A stretch of DNA of 64,000 bases from Aquabacterium sp. J223 (lineage in GTDB: Bacteria > Pseudomonadota > Gammaproteobacteria > Burkholderiales > Burkholderiaceae_C): contig NZ_CP088297.1 of NCBI RefSeq assembly GCF_024666615.1, forward strand, positions 3,162,001 to 3,226,000, read 5' to 3'. Positions 25,825-35,225 of the stretch are shown piece by piece. Within the stretch, counting starts at the first letter, position 1. Each line of letters begins with the position of its first letter. The translations under genes and the position numbers were made by a program. The notes under the pieces are model-generated. The model had not been told where the DNA came from. It ran no database searches and was given only the letters and a program-made list of their open reading frames with translations.

Positions 25825-27015
25825 TCAGAAGATCTCGAACAGGCCGGCCGCGCCCATGCCGCCCGCGATGCACATGCTGACCACGGCGTACTTCGCCTTG
25901 CGGCGGCGGCCTTCCAGCAGCACATGGCCGACGAGCCGGGCGCCGGTCATGCCGAAGGGATGGCCGATGGAGATGGCGCCGCCGTTGACGTTCAGGCGCT
26001 CGTGCGGGATGCCCAGGCGTTGCTGGCAGTACAGCGCCTGCGAGGCGAACGCCTCGTTCAGCTCCCACAGGTCGATGTCGTCCACCGTCAGCCCATGGCG
26101 CTTTAGCAGCTTGGGCACCGCGAAGACCGGGCCGATGCCCATCTCGTCGGGTTCGCAGCCGGCCACCGCATGGCCGCGGAAGGCGCCCAGCGGCTGCAGG
26201 CCCAGGCGCTCGGCCTCCTTGGCCTCCATCAGCACGCAGGCCGACGCGCCGTCGGACAGCTGCGACGCATTGCCCGCGGTGACGAACTGGCCGGCACCGC
26301 GCACCGGCTCCAGCTTGGCCAGCGCCTGCACGGTGGTGCCGGGCCGGTTGCAGTTGTCCGCGGTGGCGGTGACCTCGCGGTGGCTCACCGCCTTGGTCTC
26401 CTTGTCGGTCACCGCCATGGTGGTGGCGCAGGGCACGATCTCGTCGGCGTAGCGGCCTTCCTTCTGGGCGACCTCGGTGCGGCGCTGGCTCTCGGCGGAG
26501 AAGGCGTCCTGCGCCTCGCGCGAGATGCCGTAGCGCGCGGCGACGATGTCGGCCGTCTCGATCATGGCCATGTAGAGCGCCGGCTTGTGCTCCAGGATCC
26601 ACGGGTCGATGCTGCTGTCGCCGGTGTCGGTGGCGCTGCGGCCGCGGATGGTGGAGATGTTCTCCACCCCACCTGCGATGACGGCCGGTGCGCCCTCGGC
26701 CACGATGCGGCCGGCGGCCATGGCGACGGCGCCGAGGCCCGACGCGCAGAAGCGGCTGACGGTGGCGCCGGCGATCTCCAGCGGCAGGCCGGCGCGGATG
26801 ACGGTCTGGCGGCCGATGTTGCGGCCGGTGTTGCCGTCGGGATAGCCGCAGCCGAGGATCAGGTCCTCGAACAGCGCGGGGTCGACGCCCGAGCGCTCGA
26901 CCGCGGCCTTCACCGCGAAGGCGGCCAGCGTGGGCCCGGGCGTGATGTTGAACTCGCCGCGGTGCGACTTGGTGAGCGGCGTGCGGGCGGTGGACACGAT
27001 GACGGCTTCGCGCAT
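25825..27015 (-). CDS. Acetyl-CoA acyltransferase (thiolase)
   Basis: A 396-residue thiolase with all three catalytic regions: the nucleophile [15 protein letters not shown], the His motif [19 protein letters not shown], and the second Cys in [15 protein letters not shown] (family form CxGGGxG, here CIAGGMG). It cleaves 3-ketoacyl-CoA to acetyl-CoA plus shortened acyl-CoA, or runs in reverse. It lies between the FadB-like gene (upstream, 45 bp) and the hydratase (16 bp), making a compact beta-oxidation operon. Substrate chain length cannot be read from sequence. Confidence 0.94.
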   Translation of the reverse strand: MREAVIVSTARTPLTKSHRGEFNITPGPTLAAFAVKAAVERSGVDPALFEDLILGCGYPDGNTGRNIGRQTVIRAGLPLEIAGATVSRFCASGLGAVAMAAGRIVAEGAPAVIAGGVENISTIRGRSATDTGDSSIDPWILEHKPALYMAMIETADIVAARYGISREAQDAFSAESQRRTEVAQKEGRYADEIVPCATTMAVTDKETKAVSHREVTATADNCNRPGTTVQALAKLEPVRGAGQFVTAGNASQLSDGASACVLMEAKEAERLGLQPLGAFRGHAVAGCEPDEMGIGPVFAVPKLLKRHGLTVDDIDLWELNEAFASQALYCQQRLGIPHERLNVNGGAISIGHPFGMTGARLVGHVLLEGRRRKAKYAVVSMCIAGGMGAAGLFEIF

Positions 27016-27060
27016 GAGGGTCTCCTCGTTGGAATGGGGGGTGGGAACGGCGTCGCCGGT

Positions 27061-29180
27061 TCAGCGTTGGTTGAGGCTGTCGAAGCTGCGGCCCTCGGCC
27101 ACCAGCCGCTCCAGCAGCGGCGACGGCCGCCAGAACTGCGGATCGTCCGCCGCGAAGGCACGGATGTCGGCGAGCACCTTCGGAAGACCGGTCATGTCGG
27201 CCCACTTCATCGGCCCGCCGCGGAAGCGCGGGAAGCCGTAGCCGTGCAGGAAGGTGACGTCGACGTCCAGCGGGCGCAGGGCGATGCCCTCGTGCACGAC
27301 GTTGGCGCCCTCGTTGACCATGGCCGCCAGGTAGCGGCGCAGGATCTCCTCGTCGGTGAACGTGCGCGGGGTGACGCCGGCCTTGGCGCGCGCCTCGTCG
27401 ACGATGGCCAGCACCTCGGGATCGGGCTGGCCGGTGCGGGCGCCCTGCGGGTAGAGGTACCAGCCGCGGCCGGTCTTCTGGCCGAACCAGCCGCGCTCGC
27501 ACAGCCGGTCGGCGATGTGCACGTAGCGCTCGGCGGGATCGCGGGTGGCGGCCTTGCGCTTGCGTGTGGCCCAGCCGATGTCGCCGCCGGCCAGGTCGGA
27601 CACCTGGAACGGCCCCATCGGGTAGCCGAAACCGCGCACCGCAGCGTCGACCTGGTAGGGGAGGCGCCGTCCTCCACCAGGTAGTCGGCGGCCCGGCGGT
27701 AGACCGCCAGGATGCGGTTGCCGATGAAGCCGTCGCAGACGCCGGCGCGCACGGGGACCTTCTTCAGCCGCTTGGCCAGCTCGAAGGCGGTGGCCACCAC
27801 GTCGGGCGCGACCTTGGCCGGCACCACGATCTCCAGCAGCTTCATGATGTTGGCCGGCGAGAAGAAGTGCAGGCCGATGACGTCCTCGGGCCGCGACGTG
27901 GCGGCGGCGATGGCGTCGATGTCCAGGTACGAGGTGTTGGTGGCCAGCACCGCGCCCGCCCGGCACACCCGGTCCAGTTCCTTGAACACCGACTGCTTGA
28001 CCTCGAGGTCCTCGAACACCGCCTCGATCACCAGGTCGACCTCGGCCAGCGCGGCGTAGTCGGTGTGGCCGGCGAAGCGCGCCAGCGTCGCCGCCTTGGC
28101 CTCGGCCGTCATCCGGCCCTTGGCGACCAGCCCGTCGTAGACCTTCTCGACGTTGGCGCGGCCGCGGGCGATGGCGGCCTCGTCGCGCTCGACCATCACC
28201 ACCGGCAGGCCGGCGTCCAGCGCCGACACCGCGATGCCCGCGCCCATGGTGCCGCCGCCGACGATGCCGATGCGCTTGAACGGCCGCGGTTGCGCGGCGG
28301 CGGCCTCCGGCACCTTGGCCGTCTCGCGCTCGGCGAAGAAGGCGTGGATCAGGCCGGCACGCTGCGGGCTCTCCAGCGCCTCCATGAAGAAGCGGCGCTC
28401 CAGCTTCAGCGCCTCGTCGAACGGCAGGTCGAGGGCGGCACGCGTCGCCTCGACGATCTTGGCCGGGGAGAAGAGGTGCGCCGACTTCTTCGCCACCTCC
28501 GCCCGCGCGGCGTCGACCGCGGCCAGCGCCTTGTCGCGGTCGGCCAGCGCCTGGCCGTCCCGGCTGCGGCGCGGGCCGGCGCCCGCCGCCAGCAGCTCCT
28601 GTGCATAGGCCAGCCCTTCGGCCAGCGTGTCGTCGCTGCGGGCCAGGCGGTCGACCAGGCCCAGCGCCAGCGCCTCCTGCGCACCGATGTGGCGGCCGCT
28701 CAGCATCAGCTCCAGCGCCGCCTGGGCGCCGATCAGCCGCGGCGCCCGCTGCGTGCCGCCGGCGCCGGGCAGCAGGCCGAGCTGCACCTCCGGCAGGCCG
28801 AGCTTGGCCGAGCCGGTGACGAGCCGGTAGTGCGCGCCCAGCGCCACCTCCAGCCCGCCGCCCAGCGCCGCGCCGTGCACCGCCGCGACCACCGGCTTGC
28901 GGCAGGCCTCGATGCGGCTGCAGACCTCGGTCAGCAGCGGCGGCTGCGGCGGCCGGCCGAACTCGCGGATGTCGGCGCCGGCGATGAAATTGCGACCGGC
29001 GCCGACGATCAGCACCGCGCCGACGGCCGGCGCGTCGTCGGCCGCCTCCATCGCCGCCATCAGGCCCCGGCGCACCTCGATGCCCAGGGCATTGACCGGC
29101 GGGTTGTCGACCGTGACCAGCAGGACACGGCCGCGCAGTTCGGTCGACACGGGGGACGGGGTCGGCGGGATGGCACCCAT
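27061..29180 (-). pseudogene. FadB/FadJ-like 3-hydroxyacyl-CoA dehydrogenase/enoyl-CoA hydratase, frameshifted
   Basis: The N-terminal crotonase domain (about 1-290) shows RNFIAGADIREFG and HGAALGGGLEVALGAHYR. The NAD-binding domain starts at about 300 with RIGIVGGGTMGAGIA and continues through NTSYLDIDAIAAATSRPEDVI, GLHFFSPANIMKLLEIV and CDGFIGNRI. After YLVEDGASP the frame is lost at a run of four C (plus-strand G4 at 27658-27661). One more C restores YQVDAAVRGFGYPMGPFQVSDLAGGDIG and the C-terminal helical domain, ending at 27061. The corrected length is about 706 residues. It catalyses the hydration and oxidation steps of fatty-acid beta-oxidation. It is the first gene of the minus-strand operon, divergent from lysR. 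Confidence 0.9.
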
Positions 29181-29280
29181 GGGCAGCTCCGGAGATCGAC
29201 GCAGCGGCCACGGCCGGTGGGCCGCAGCAAAGGGGTCGCATGTTGGGCTGCGCTGTTCCGTTTGACAATGGCGGAAAGGA

Positions 29281-29295
29281 TTGACAGACCGTCAA
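29281..29295. promoter_or_regulatory. Candidate LysR operator in the divergent fad/lysR gap
   Basis: The inverted repeat TTGAC-AGACC-GTCAA lies 19 bp before the lysR start and about 100 bp before the FadB-like start. A direct TTGACA copy occurs 19 bp upstream (29262-29267) and could serve as a -35 hexamer for lysR. The dyad shape and the divergent layout are typical of LysR-type autoregulation. Confidence 0.45.
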
Positions 29296-29313
29296 ACGAT
29301 TTCGACGCATGCC

Positions 29314-30270
29314 ATGGACGTGAACGGCCTCATCCTGCTCGTGCAGATCCTCGACGCCGGCAACCTGAGCGAAGCCGCCCGACGGCTGAAGATGAGCCGG
29401 GCCAACGTCAGCTACCACCTCGCGCAGCTGGAGCGGTCGGTCGGCCAGCAGTTGGTGCGGCGCACGACACGGCGGGTGGAGCCGACGGAGATCGGCCTGA
29501 AGCTGTACGAGCACGGCCGCACGGTGCAGAACGAACTGCACGCCGCGCGCGAGTCGGTGACCACGCTGGGTCAGCAACTGCAGGGGCGGGTGCGGTTGTC
29601 GGTGCCCAGCGGTTATGGCCAGGTGGTGATGGCGCCCTGGCTGCTCGACTTCAAGCGCCGGTACCCCGGCATCGTGCTCGACGTGATGTTCGAGAACCGC
29701 GTCGAGGACCTGATGCGCGACGAGGTGGACGTGGCGGTGCGGGTGCTGTCCGAGCCGCCGCAGAACCTGGTGGCCCGCGAACTGGGCCACCTGCGCTACG
29801 TGGCCTGCGCCTCCATCGACTACGCCGCGGCGCACGGCCTGCCGCGAACGCTGGACGACCTGCGCACCTCGCCGGTGATCACCTCCTCGGTGATCGGGCG
29901 CCACCTGCGGCTGGCCGCCTACCTCCGCGACGAGCGGCACGAGGTGCTGCTGGAGCCGACGCTGATCTCGGAGAACTTCCTCTTCCTGCACCAGGCCGTG
30001 CAGGCCGGGTTGGGCGTCGGCCTGCTGCCCGACTACCTGGTGCAGGAGGACGTCCGACGAGGCGTCATCGTCACCTCGCTGGACGAGTGGCGCCTGTCCA
30101 TCTTCGGTTCGCGGCTGCACCTGCTGTACATGCCCAACCGCCACCACACCCGGGCCATGGCCACCTTCATCGAGGCGATGCTGGCCTGCGCACGCAGCGA
30201 AGCGGTCGGCGGCGAGCACGACCACGGTCCCTCGAACGACCCGCCCGGCGACCTTGGTCCGGCGCGGTGA
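29314..30270 (+). CDS. LysR-family transcriptional regulator
   Basis: A 318-residue LysR protein. The HTH (about 3-60) reads ILLVQILDAGNLSEAARRLKMSRANVSYHLAQLERSVG, with an unusual NVSYHL recognition segment, followed by RRTTRRVEPTEIG. The effector domain begins GRVRLSVPSGYGQVVMAPWL. Divergent from the beta-oxidation operon, so probably its regulator. The ATG at 29314 was chosen over the TTG at 29281 because it matches the family N-terminus and leaves the dyad at 29281-29295 outside the gene. Confidence 0.9.
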   Translation: MDVNGLILLVQILDAGNLSEAARRLKMSRANVSYHLAQLERSVGQQLVRRTTRRVEPTEIGLKLYEHGRTVQNELHAARESVTTLGQQLQGRVRLSVPSGYGQVVMAPWLLDFKRRYPGIVLDVMFENRVEDLMRDEVDVAVRVLSEPPQNLVARELGHLRYVACASIDYAAAHGLPRTLDDLRTSPVITSSVIGRHLRLAAYLRDERHEVLLEPTLISENFLFLHQAVQAGLGVGLLPDYLVQEDVRRGVIVTSLDEWRLSIFGSRLHLLYMPNRHHTRAMATFIEAMLACARSEAVGGEHDHGPSNDPPGDLGPAR

Positions 30271-30394
30271 CGCGCTGCCCGCCGACGTCGATTGCGTCGG
30301 ATTACGAACAAATCAAAGCAACGGCGCGACGTTCCGCGACCCAACCCCGATTCCTACACTGCGGGCCGATCCATCCGGCCACAAGGAATCGTGC

Positions 30395-31351
30395 ATGTCC
30401 ACAGGGTCGCCACGCGCCCGCTTCGAGCCCCAGGGCGTCATCCCCGCGGTGCTGCTGCCGTTCGACGCGGCGCACGAGGTCGACGAGCCCGCCTTCAGGC
30501 GCCACCTGGCGGATGTGACTGGCACCCGCGGCGTGACCGCGATCGCGGTCAATGGCCACTCCACCGAGGTCTCGTCGTGCACCCCGGACGAACGCCAGCG
30601 CGTGCTGGACATCGCGCTGGACACGGTGGGCGACCGCACGCCGGTGGTGGCGGGCGTCTATTCGGACAGCACCCGCGAAGCGGCGGCCCTTGCGCGGGCC
30701 GCCGAACGCAGCGGCGCCGCCGCATTGCTGGTCTTCGCACCGAACCCCTTCACGGGCGGAGCCGCCGCGCGGCCCGAGATGACGCTGGCCTTCTACCGCG
30801 AGATCGCCGCGGCCAGCAGCCTGCCGCTGGTCCTCTTCCAGTTTCCGATGGCCGGGGGCCTGGGCACGCCCCTGCCGACGCTGCTGCGGCTGGCCGAAGA
30901 GGTGCCCACGCTGCGTGCGGTCAAGGACTTCACCAACCACCCGGTGGCCGCCGAGGCGCAGTGGCGCGCCCTGCGGGCGTTGCCGCGGCCGCTGAAGGTG
31001 CTCACCTCGCACAGCTCGTGGCTGCTGGGGGCGCTGGCGATCGGGGCCGACGGCATTCTGTCGGGTGCCGGCAGCGTGATCCCCGAGTTGCACGTGGCGC
31101 TGTTCGAAGCCATGCGGCGCGGCGACCTGGCCGCTGCGCGCGCCGTCAACGACCGCATCCACCCGCTGGCCGATGCCTTCTACAGCGAGCCGTTCCTGGA
31201 CATGCACAACCGGATGAAGGAGGCGCTGGTGATGCTGGGTCGCGCCGACCGTGCCCATGTGCGCGGCCCGTTGCTGAAACCGGACGCCCAGGACTTGGCG
31301 CGTCTCGCGCGCGCGCTGCACGCCGCCGGCCTGTTGCCGCCGGGGCACTGA
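30395..31351 (+). CDS. Dihydrodipicolinate synthase (DapA)-family aldolase/lyase
   Basis: A 318-residue TIM-barrel protein. The N-terminal PQGVIPAVLLPFDAAHEVDE and GVTAIAVNGHSTEVSSCTPDER are DapA-family elements, and RAVKDFTNH carries the Schiff-base Lys. The usual YNxP tyrosine segment is replaced by FQFPMAG, so it is unlikely to be the lysine-pathway enzyme and more likely acts on another 2-keto acid. A -10-like TACACT (30355-30360) precedes the ATG by about 35 bp. It is followed by a Bug binding protein and an oxidoreductase; together they suggest uptake and breakdown of an unknown carboxylate. Confidence 0.85.
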   Translation: MSTGSPRARFEPQGVIPAVLLPFDAAHEVDEPAFRRHLADVTGTRGVTAIAVNGHSTEVSSCTPDERQRVLDIALDTVGDRTPVVAGVYSDSTREAAALARAAERSGAAALLVFAPNPFTGGAAARPEMTLAFYREIAAASSLPLVLFQFPMAGGLGTPLPTLLRLAEEVPTLRAVKDFTNHPVAAEAQWRALRALPRPLKVLTSHSSWLLGALAIGADGILSGAGSVIPELHVALFEAMRRGDLAAARAVNDRIHPLADAFYSEPFLDMHNRMKEALVMLGRADRAHVRGPLLKPDAQDLARLARALHAAGLLPPGH

Positions 31352-31405
31352 GGGGCGCGGCGGCCCACGGACCTCGCTCGCAGAACAACAGAAGGAGACG
31401 AAGAG

Positions 31406-32382
31406 ATGAACCGCATCACCACACGCCGCCGCTGGCTTGCCGTGCTGGCGTCGACGGCCTTCCTGGCCATCGCGCCGGCCCATGGCGAGACGACGACCTG
31501 GATCTACGTGCCCTACCCGCCCGGGGGCCGGCCGACATCACCGCGCGCAAGGTGCAGCCCCAGCTGCAGAAGTCGCTGGGCAGCACCGTGCTGGTCGACA
31601 ACGTGGCCGGTGCCGGCGGTTCGATCGCGGTGCAGAAGGTGCTGGCAGCGGCGCCGGACGGCAAGCTGATGATCATGGGCACGATCACCGATGCCGTGCT
31701 CACGCCGCTCAGCCTGAAGGCCGCCAAGTACCAGGGCGAAAGCCTGCGCATGGTGGGCCTGCTCTCGCAGAACCCGCTGGTGTTGCTCGCCCGGGCCGAC
31801 CTGCCGGTGAAGGACGCCAAGGAACTGGTGGCCCACGCCCGCAGCGGCCACAAGGGCTTGTTCTACGGCTCCATCGGGCGCGGCTCCATCTTCCATCTCG
31901 TCACGGAGGATCTGGCCCAGCAGACCGGCCTGAAGCTCACGCACGTCGCCTACAAGGGGCTCGCGCCGCTGGTGCAGGACCTGATGGGTGGCCAGGTGGA
32001 TCTGGCCTTCTACCCGCTGGCGGCCAACGCCTTCGAGCTCATCAAGAGCGGCAGGCTCAAGGCGCTGGGGATCACCGGCAATGCGCGCGTGCCGCAGTTG
32101 CCCCAGGTGCCCACCTTCAACGAAACCGGCATCACCAAGGGCTTCGACTACAGCATGTGGCCCGCGCTCTTCATGCCCGCGCAGGCGCCCATGGCCGAGG
32201 CGCAGCGAGTCAACGATGCGGTGGCCGCCCTGGTGGCTTCGACGGAGTTCCTGAAGTTCTGCGAAGAGACCGGCACCACGCCGGCGAAACCCTTGTCGCT
32301 CGCCGAGACCGAGCGCTTCTACAAGGCCGAGATGGTCGCGTTCCGCAAGGTGGCCGCGACCATCAAGCTCGAAGCCGAGTAG
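31406..32382 (+). pseudogene. Bug-family (TctC-like) tripartite transporter substrate-binding protein, frameshifted
   Basis: The signal peptide (RRRWLAVLASTAFLAIAPAHG) leads into WIYVPYPPGG; the frame is then lost at about 31524-31532 in CCCGGGGGCC. Adding one base restores PADITARKVQPQLQKSLG and the whole Bug fold: VLVDNVAGAGGSIAVQKVL, LTHVAYKGLAPLVQDLMGGQVDLAFYPL, ALGITGNARVPQLPQVPTF and the C-terminal helix. The corrected length is 325 residues. Bug proteins are periplasmic binders of small carboxylates and related solutes, common in Burkholderiales and often orphan from their TctAB partners, which are absent here. Confidence 0.88.
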
Positions 32383-32522
32383 CGCCCGCCCGTCCCGTCC
32401 GCATCCGGCCGCCGTCGGACGGCGACCGGCGGGCTCTAGGCCGGCCCGTCGCATCGCCCTGCCGAGGCCAGGGCGGGGTGGACCCTGGGTCTCGTCAACG
32501 TCGAACCGCTGGAGCCAAGCAC

Positions 32523-33497
32523 GTGGCGCACGCGATCCGCATCACCGCCACCGGCGGCCCCGACGTCATGCAGTGGCTGGCGACGGACCCCGGTGAGCCC
32601 GGCCCGGGCCAGGTACGCCTGCGCCAGGTGGCGGTGGGCTGCAATTTCATCGACATCTACCAACGCCGGGGCAGCATGCCCTTGCCGCTGCCCAGCGGCC
32701 TGGGCATGGAAGCCGCAGGCGTGGTGCAGGCAGTGGGCGAAGGCGTTCGGCACGTGGCGGTGGGCGACCGCGTGGCCTACGTTGACAAGGTCACCGGCGC
32801 CTATGCCGACGAGCGGGTGGTGAGCGCCGAGCCGCTGGTGCGTCTGCCGGACGGCGTCGGCTTCGAGCAGGCGGCGTCGATGATGACGCGCGGCCTGACG
32901 GCGCAGCTGCTGCTGCGCCGCGCCTACGCGGTGCAGCCGGGCGATGCGGTGCTGGTGCATGCCGCCGCCGGCGGCGTGGGGCAGATCGCCTGCCAGTGGG
33001 CGAAGGCCCTGGGCGCCCTGGTGATCGGCACGGTGGGCTCGGCCGCCAAGGCCGAGGTGGCGCGCGCCCACGGCTGCGACCTGGCGCTGGTGCAGGGCCG
33101 CGACGACGTGGTGGCCCAGGTGCGCGCCGCCACCGCCGGCGCCGGCGTGGCCGTGGTGTACGACTCCATCGGCCGCGACACGCTCATGCAGTCGCTGGAC
33201 TGCCTGCGCCCACGGGGGCTGATGGTGGCCTTCGGCGCGACTTCAGGCCCGCTGCCGGCGCTGGACACGATGGCGCTGCTCAAGCGCGGTTCCCTATTCT
33301 TCACCCGCCTGACCCTGGCCCACTACACCGCGCAGCGGCCGGAGCTGGAAGCCGCCGTGGCCGAGTTGTTTGCCGTCGTGGCCAGCGGGGCGGTCAAGGT
33401 GGGCCCCAGCCAGGTCTTCGCGCTGGCGGAGGCGGCCAAGGCCCATGCCGCCATGGAAGCGCGGCAGACCACCGGCGCCACCGTGTTGCGGGTGTAG
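32523..33497 (+). CDS. Quinone oxidoreductase (zeta-crystallin-like, MDR family)
   Basis: A 324-residue zinc-free medium-chain dehydrogenase/reductase starting at a GTG (32523) with GGAG upstream. It shows AHAIRITATGGPDVMQW, VGCNFIDIYQRRG, the NADPH-binding stretch VLVHAAAGGVGQIACQWAKALG, and YDSIGRDTLMQSLDCLRPRG. It reduces quinones with NADPH in one-electron or two-electron steps; the real substrate is unknown. It is 140 bp after the Bug gene and convergent with the LysR gene at 33521. Confidence 0.92.
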   Translation: MAHAIRITATGGPDVMQWLATDPGEPGPGQVRLRQVAVGCNFIDIYQRRGSMPLPLPSGLGMEAAGVVQAVGEGVRHVAVGDRVAYVDKVTGAYADERVVSAEPLVRLPDGVGFEQAASMMTRGLTAQLLLRRAYAVQPGDAVLVHAAAGGVGQIACQWAKALGALVIGTVGSAAKAEVARAHGCDLALVQGRDDVVAQVRAATAGAGVAVVYDSIGRDTLMQSLDCLRPRGLMVAFGATSGPLPALDTMALLKRGSLFFTRLTLAHYTAQRPELEAAVAELFAVVASGAVKVGPSQVFALAEAAKAHAAMEARQTTGATVLRV

Positions 33498-33520
33498 GAC
33501 GCCGGCCGCCGGTCGCCCGG

Positions 33521-34417
33521 TCAAGGTACGGCGTTCGTGCGCTGCGTGATGGCATCGGCCACCAGACGCACGCGCTGCAGCAGGTGGCGGTCCGGGAAGA
33601 TCATCCACACCGAGGGCAGCTCGCCGTTGGCCAGCGTCTGCGCGCAGTCCGGCAGCAGGCTCCGCAGCGCGCCGCTGCTCAGGTCGGCGGCGCACAGGCG
33701 GCCGCTCAGGCGGGCGATGCCCACCCCGCGCAATGCCAGTTGGTGCAGCGTGGAGGTGCTGTTGGTGGTGACGTGCGGGCGCAGGGCATGCACGAGCAGC
33801 TCGCCGCTGCGGCGGAAGAACCAGTTGACGGGCTCGTAGGTGCTGTGGGCCAGGCAGCGGTGGTGCACCAGGTCCTCCGGCCGCGTGGGCGTGCCCCGCT
33901 CCGCCAGGTAGGCAGGGCTGGCGCAGAGCACGGTGCGCACTTCGCGCAGGCGGCGCACGGCCACGTTGCTGTCCGGCGGTGCGCCGACGTGGAGGGCGAG
34001 GTCCACCTGGCCTTCGCTCAGCTGCACCGCGCGGTCGGTGGTGAGCAGCGAGATCTCGATCAGCGGGTAGCGCAGCGCGAAGTCCGCCAGCACGTCGGCC
34101 ACCACCGTGTGCGCCAGGTACTCGGTGCAGGCCACGCGCACCAGACCGGCCGGCCGGCCCTGCGCCATGCCCAGCGCGTCGCGCATGGCGCTGTAGTCGG
34201 CCATGGCGGCTTGGGCCCACCGCACCACCTGCTCGCCCGCCGGCGTGACCTTCAGGCTGCGCGTGGTCCGCTGCAGCAGCCTCGCGCCCAGCTCGCGTTC
34301 CAGCGCGGCCAGGTGGCGGCTGGCCAGCGACGACGACATGCCCATCTCGGCCGCCGCTGCGCTGATGCTGCCCAGGGCCGCGGTGCGCGCCAGCAGTTGG
34401 ACGACCTTCAAGTTCAT
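33521..34417 (-). CDS. LysR-family transcriptional regulator
   Basis: A 298-residue protein starting MNLKVVQLLARTAALGSISAAAAEMGMSSSLASRHLAALERELG, a clear LysR HTH with RTTRSLKVTPAGE. The effector domain includes GLVRVACTEYLAHTVVADVL. It is convergent with the oxidoreductase gene (23 bp apart) and may control the DapA-like/Bug/oxidoreductase genes, though no operator could be assigned. Confidence 0.9.
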   Translation of the reverse strand: MNLKVVQLLARTAALGSISAAAAEMGMSSSLASRHLAALERELGARLLQRTTRSLKVTPAGEQVVRWAQAAMADYSAMRDALGMAQGRPAGLVRVACTEYLAHTVVADVLADFALRYPLIEISLLTTDRAVQLSEGQVDLALHVGAPPDSNVAVRRLREVRTVLCASPAYLAERGTPTRPEDLVHHRCLAHSTYEPVNWFFRRSGELLVHALRPHVTTNSTSTLHQLALRGVGIARLSGRLCAADLSSGALRSLLPDCAQTLANGELPSVWMIFPDRHLLQRVRLVADAITQRTNAVP

Positions 34418-34718
34418 GTGCTCATGCTCTCATGGACCTGCGCGCCCTTCGCGGCACCCGCCCGCCGCGACCGCTGGGCCCGTGCACGTCCGGCCGTGAC
34501 GGCTGCCGCCGCTCCCGATGCACGCCGTCGGCATTTTGGCGACATGGCTGGCCATGCCCACGCGCCTGCGCACGGACGTTCATCACGGGCCGGCCACGGT
34601 ATGGGCGGCTGCAGAAGACATGGTGGCCGGTCCTGCCAAGAGGCCTGCGGCCGACGCCCTCGACGCAGAGGCGCCGCGGCCCACGCCAGGTTCAGCCGGG
34701 TCGGCCCTGGACCGGGCA
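34418..34718. other. Intergenic stretch without a supported gene
   Basis: About 300 bp between the LysR start and the terminator of the tRNA operon. Open frames cross it on both strands, but none has a recognisable domain or ribosome-binding site, and two of them run on through the terminator and the Asp tRNA. I see no repeat or RNA gene in it. It probably contains the promoter of the LysR gene at its left edge. Confidence 0.6.
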
Positions 34719-34743
34719 CAAAAAAGCCACCCTGAGGTGGCTT
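34719..34743 (-). terminator. Rho-independent terminator of the tRNA operon
   Basis: Minus-strand stem AGCCACC-TCA-GGGTGGCT (with a one-base offset) followed directly by TTTTTT (plus-strand A-run 34720-34725). It lies 36 bp past the 3' end of tRNA-Asp. Confidence 0.9.
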
Positions 34744-34778
34744 CTTGCCTCGCAGATCAACGACCTGCGAGAAATCGA

Positions 34779-34855
34779 TGGCGGAGTGGACGGGACTCGA
34801 ACCCGCGACCCCCGGCGTGACAGGCCGGTATTCTAACCAACTGAACTACCACTCC
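34779..34855 (-). tRNA. tRNA-Asp(GUC)
   Basis: A 77-nt cloverleaf including encoded CCA. Acceptor GGAGTGG/CCACTCC, D-arm with AGTTCAGTTGGTTAGA, anticodon stem-loop CCGGC-CTGTCAC-GCCGG with anticodon GUC, T-arm GGGTTCGAGTCCC. It is the last tRNA of the Ala-Glu-Asp operon. Confidence 0.97.
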
Positions 34856-34903
34856 ACGCAGTGGCTGCGTCACCGGACTGTTCGTCCGCCAGTGCAGCCA
34901 ACT

Positions 34904-34979
34904 TGGCGTCCCCTAGGGGATTCGAACCCCTGTTACAACCGTGAAAGGGTCGTGTCCTAGGCCTCTAGACGAAGGGGAC
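34904..34979 (-). tRNA. tRNA-Glu(UUC)
   Basis: A 76-nt cloverleaf with encoded CCA. Acceptor GTCCCCT/AGGGGAC, D-arm TCGTCTAGAGGCCTAGGA, anticodon loop CCCTTTCACGG with anticodon UUC, T-arm GGGGTTCGAATCCCC. It is the middle tRNA of the operon, about 230 bp from the 3' end of gltX, the gene for its synthetase. Confidence 0.97.
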
Positions 34980-35054
34980 TTCATCCTTAATTCCTGAACG
35001 GCGCCGCCGGCCTGTACCGCTTGGTCGCACCTTGTTGGTCGTGCCACGTGGTAT

Positions 35055-35130
<76 letters not shown>

Positions 35131-35196
35131 GTCTTCGAAACTTGGTCTTGGAACCTTGTTCTTCGACTCGGGCGCCGCCGTTCAAGCGAGTCCATG

Positions 35197-35225
35197 ACTA
35201 TACAACGCGATCACGCCTCCTGCAA
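35197..35225 (-). promoter_or_regulatory. Promoter of the tRNA operon, inside the 3' end of gltX
   Basis: On the minus strand TTGCAG (35225-35220) and TATAGT (35202-35197) are separated by 17 bp, an excellent sigma-70 match. The -35 hexamer lies within the last codons of gltX, and transcription would begin about 60 bp before tRNA-Ala. Confidence 0.7.

Noticed and set aside
34432-34836. Open frames crossing 34432-34836 on the plus strand
   Set aside because: They run through the rho-independent terminator and into tRNA-Asp, and have no recognisable domain.
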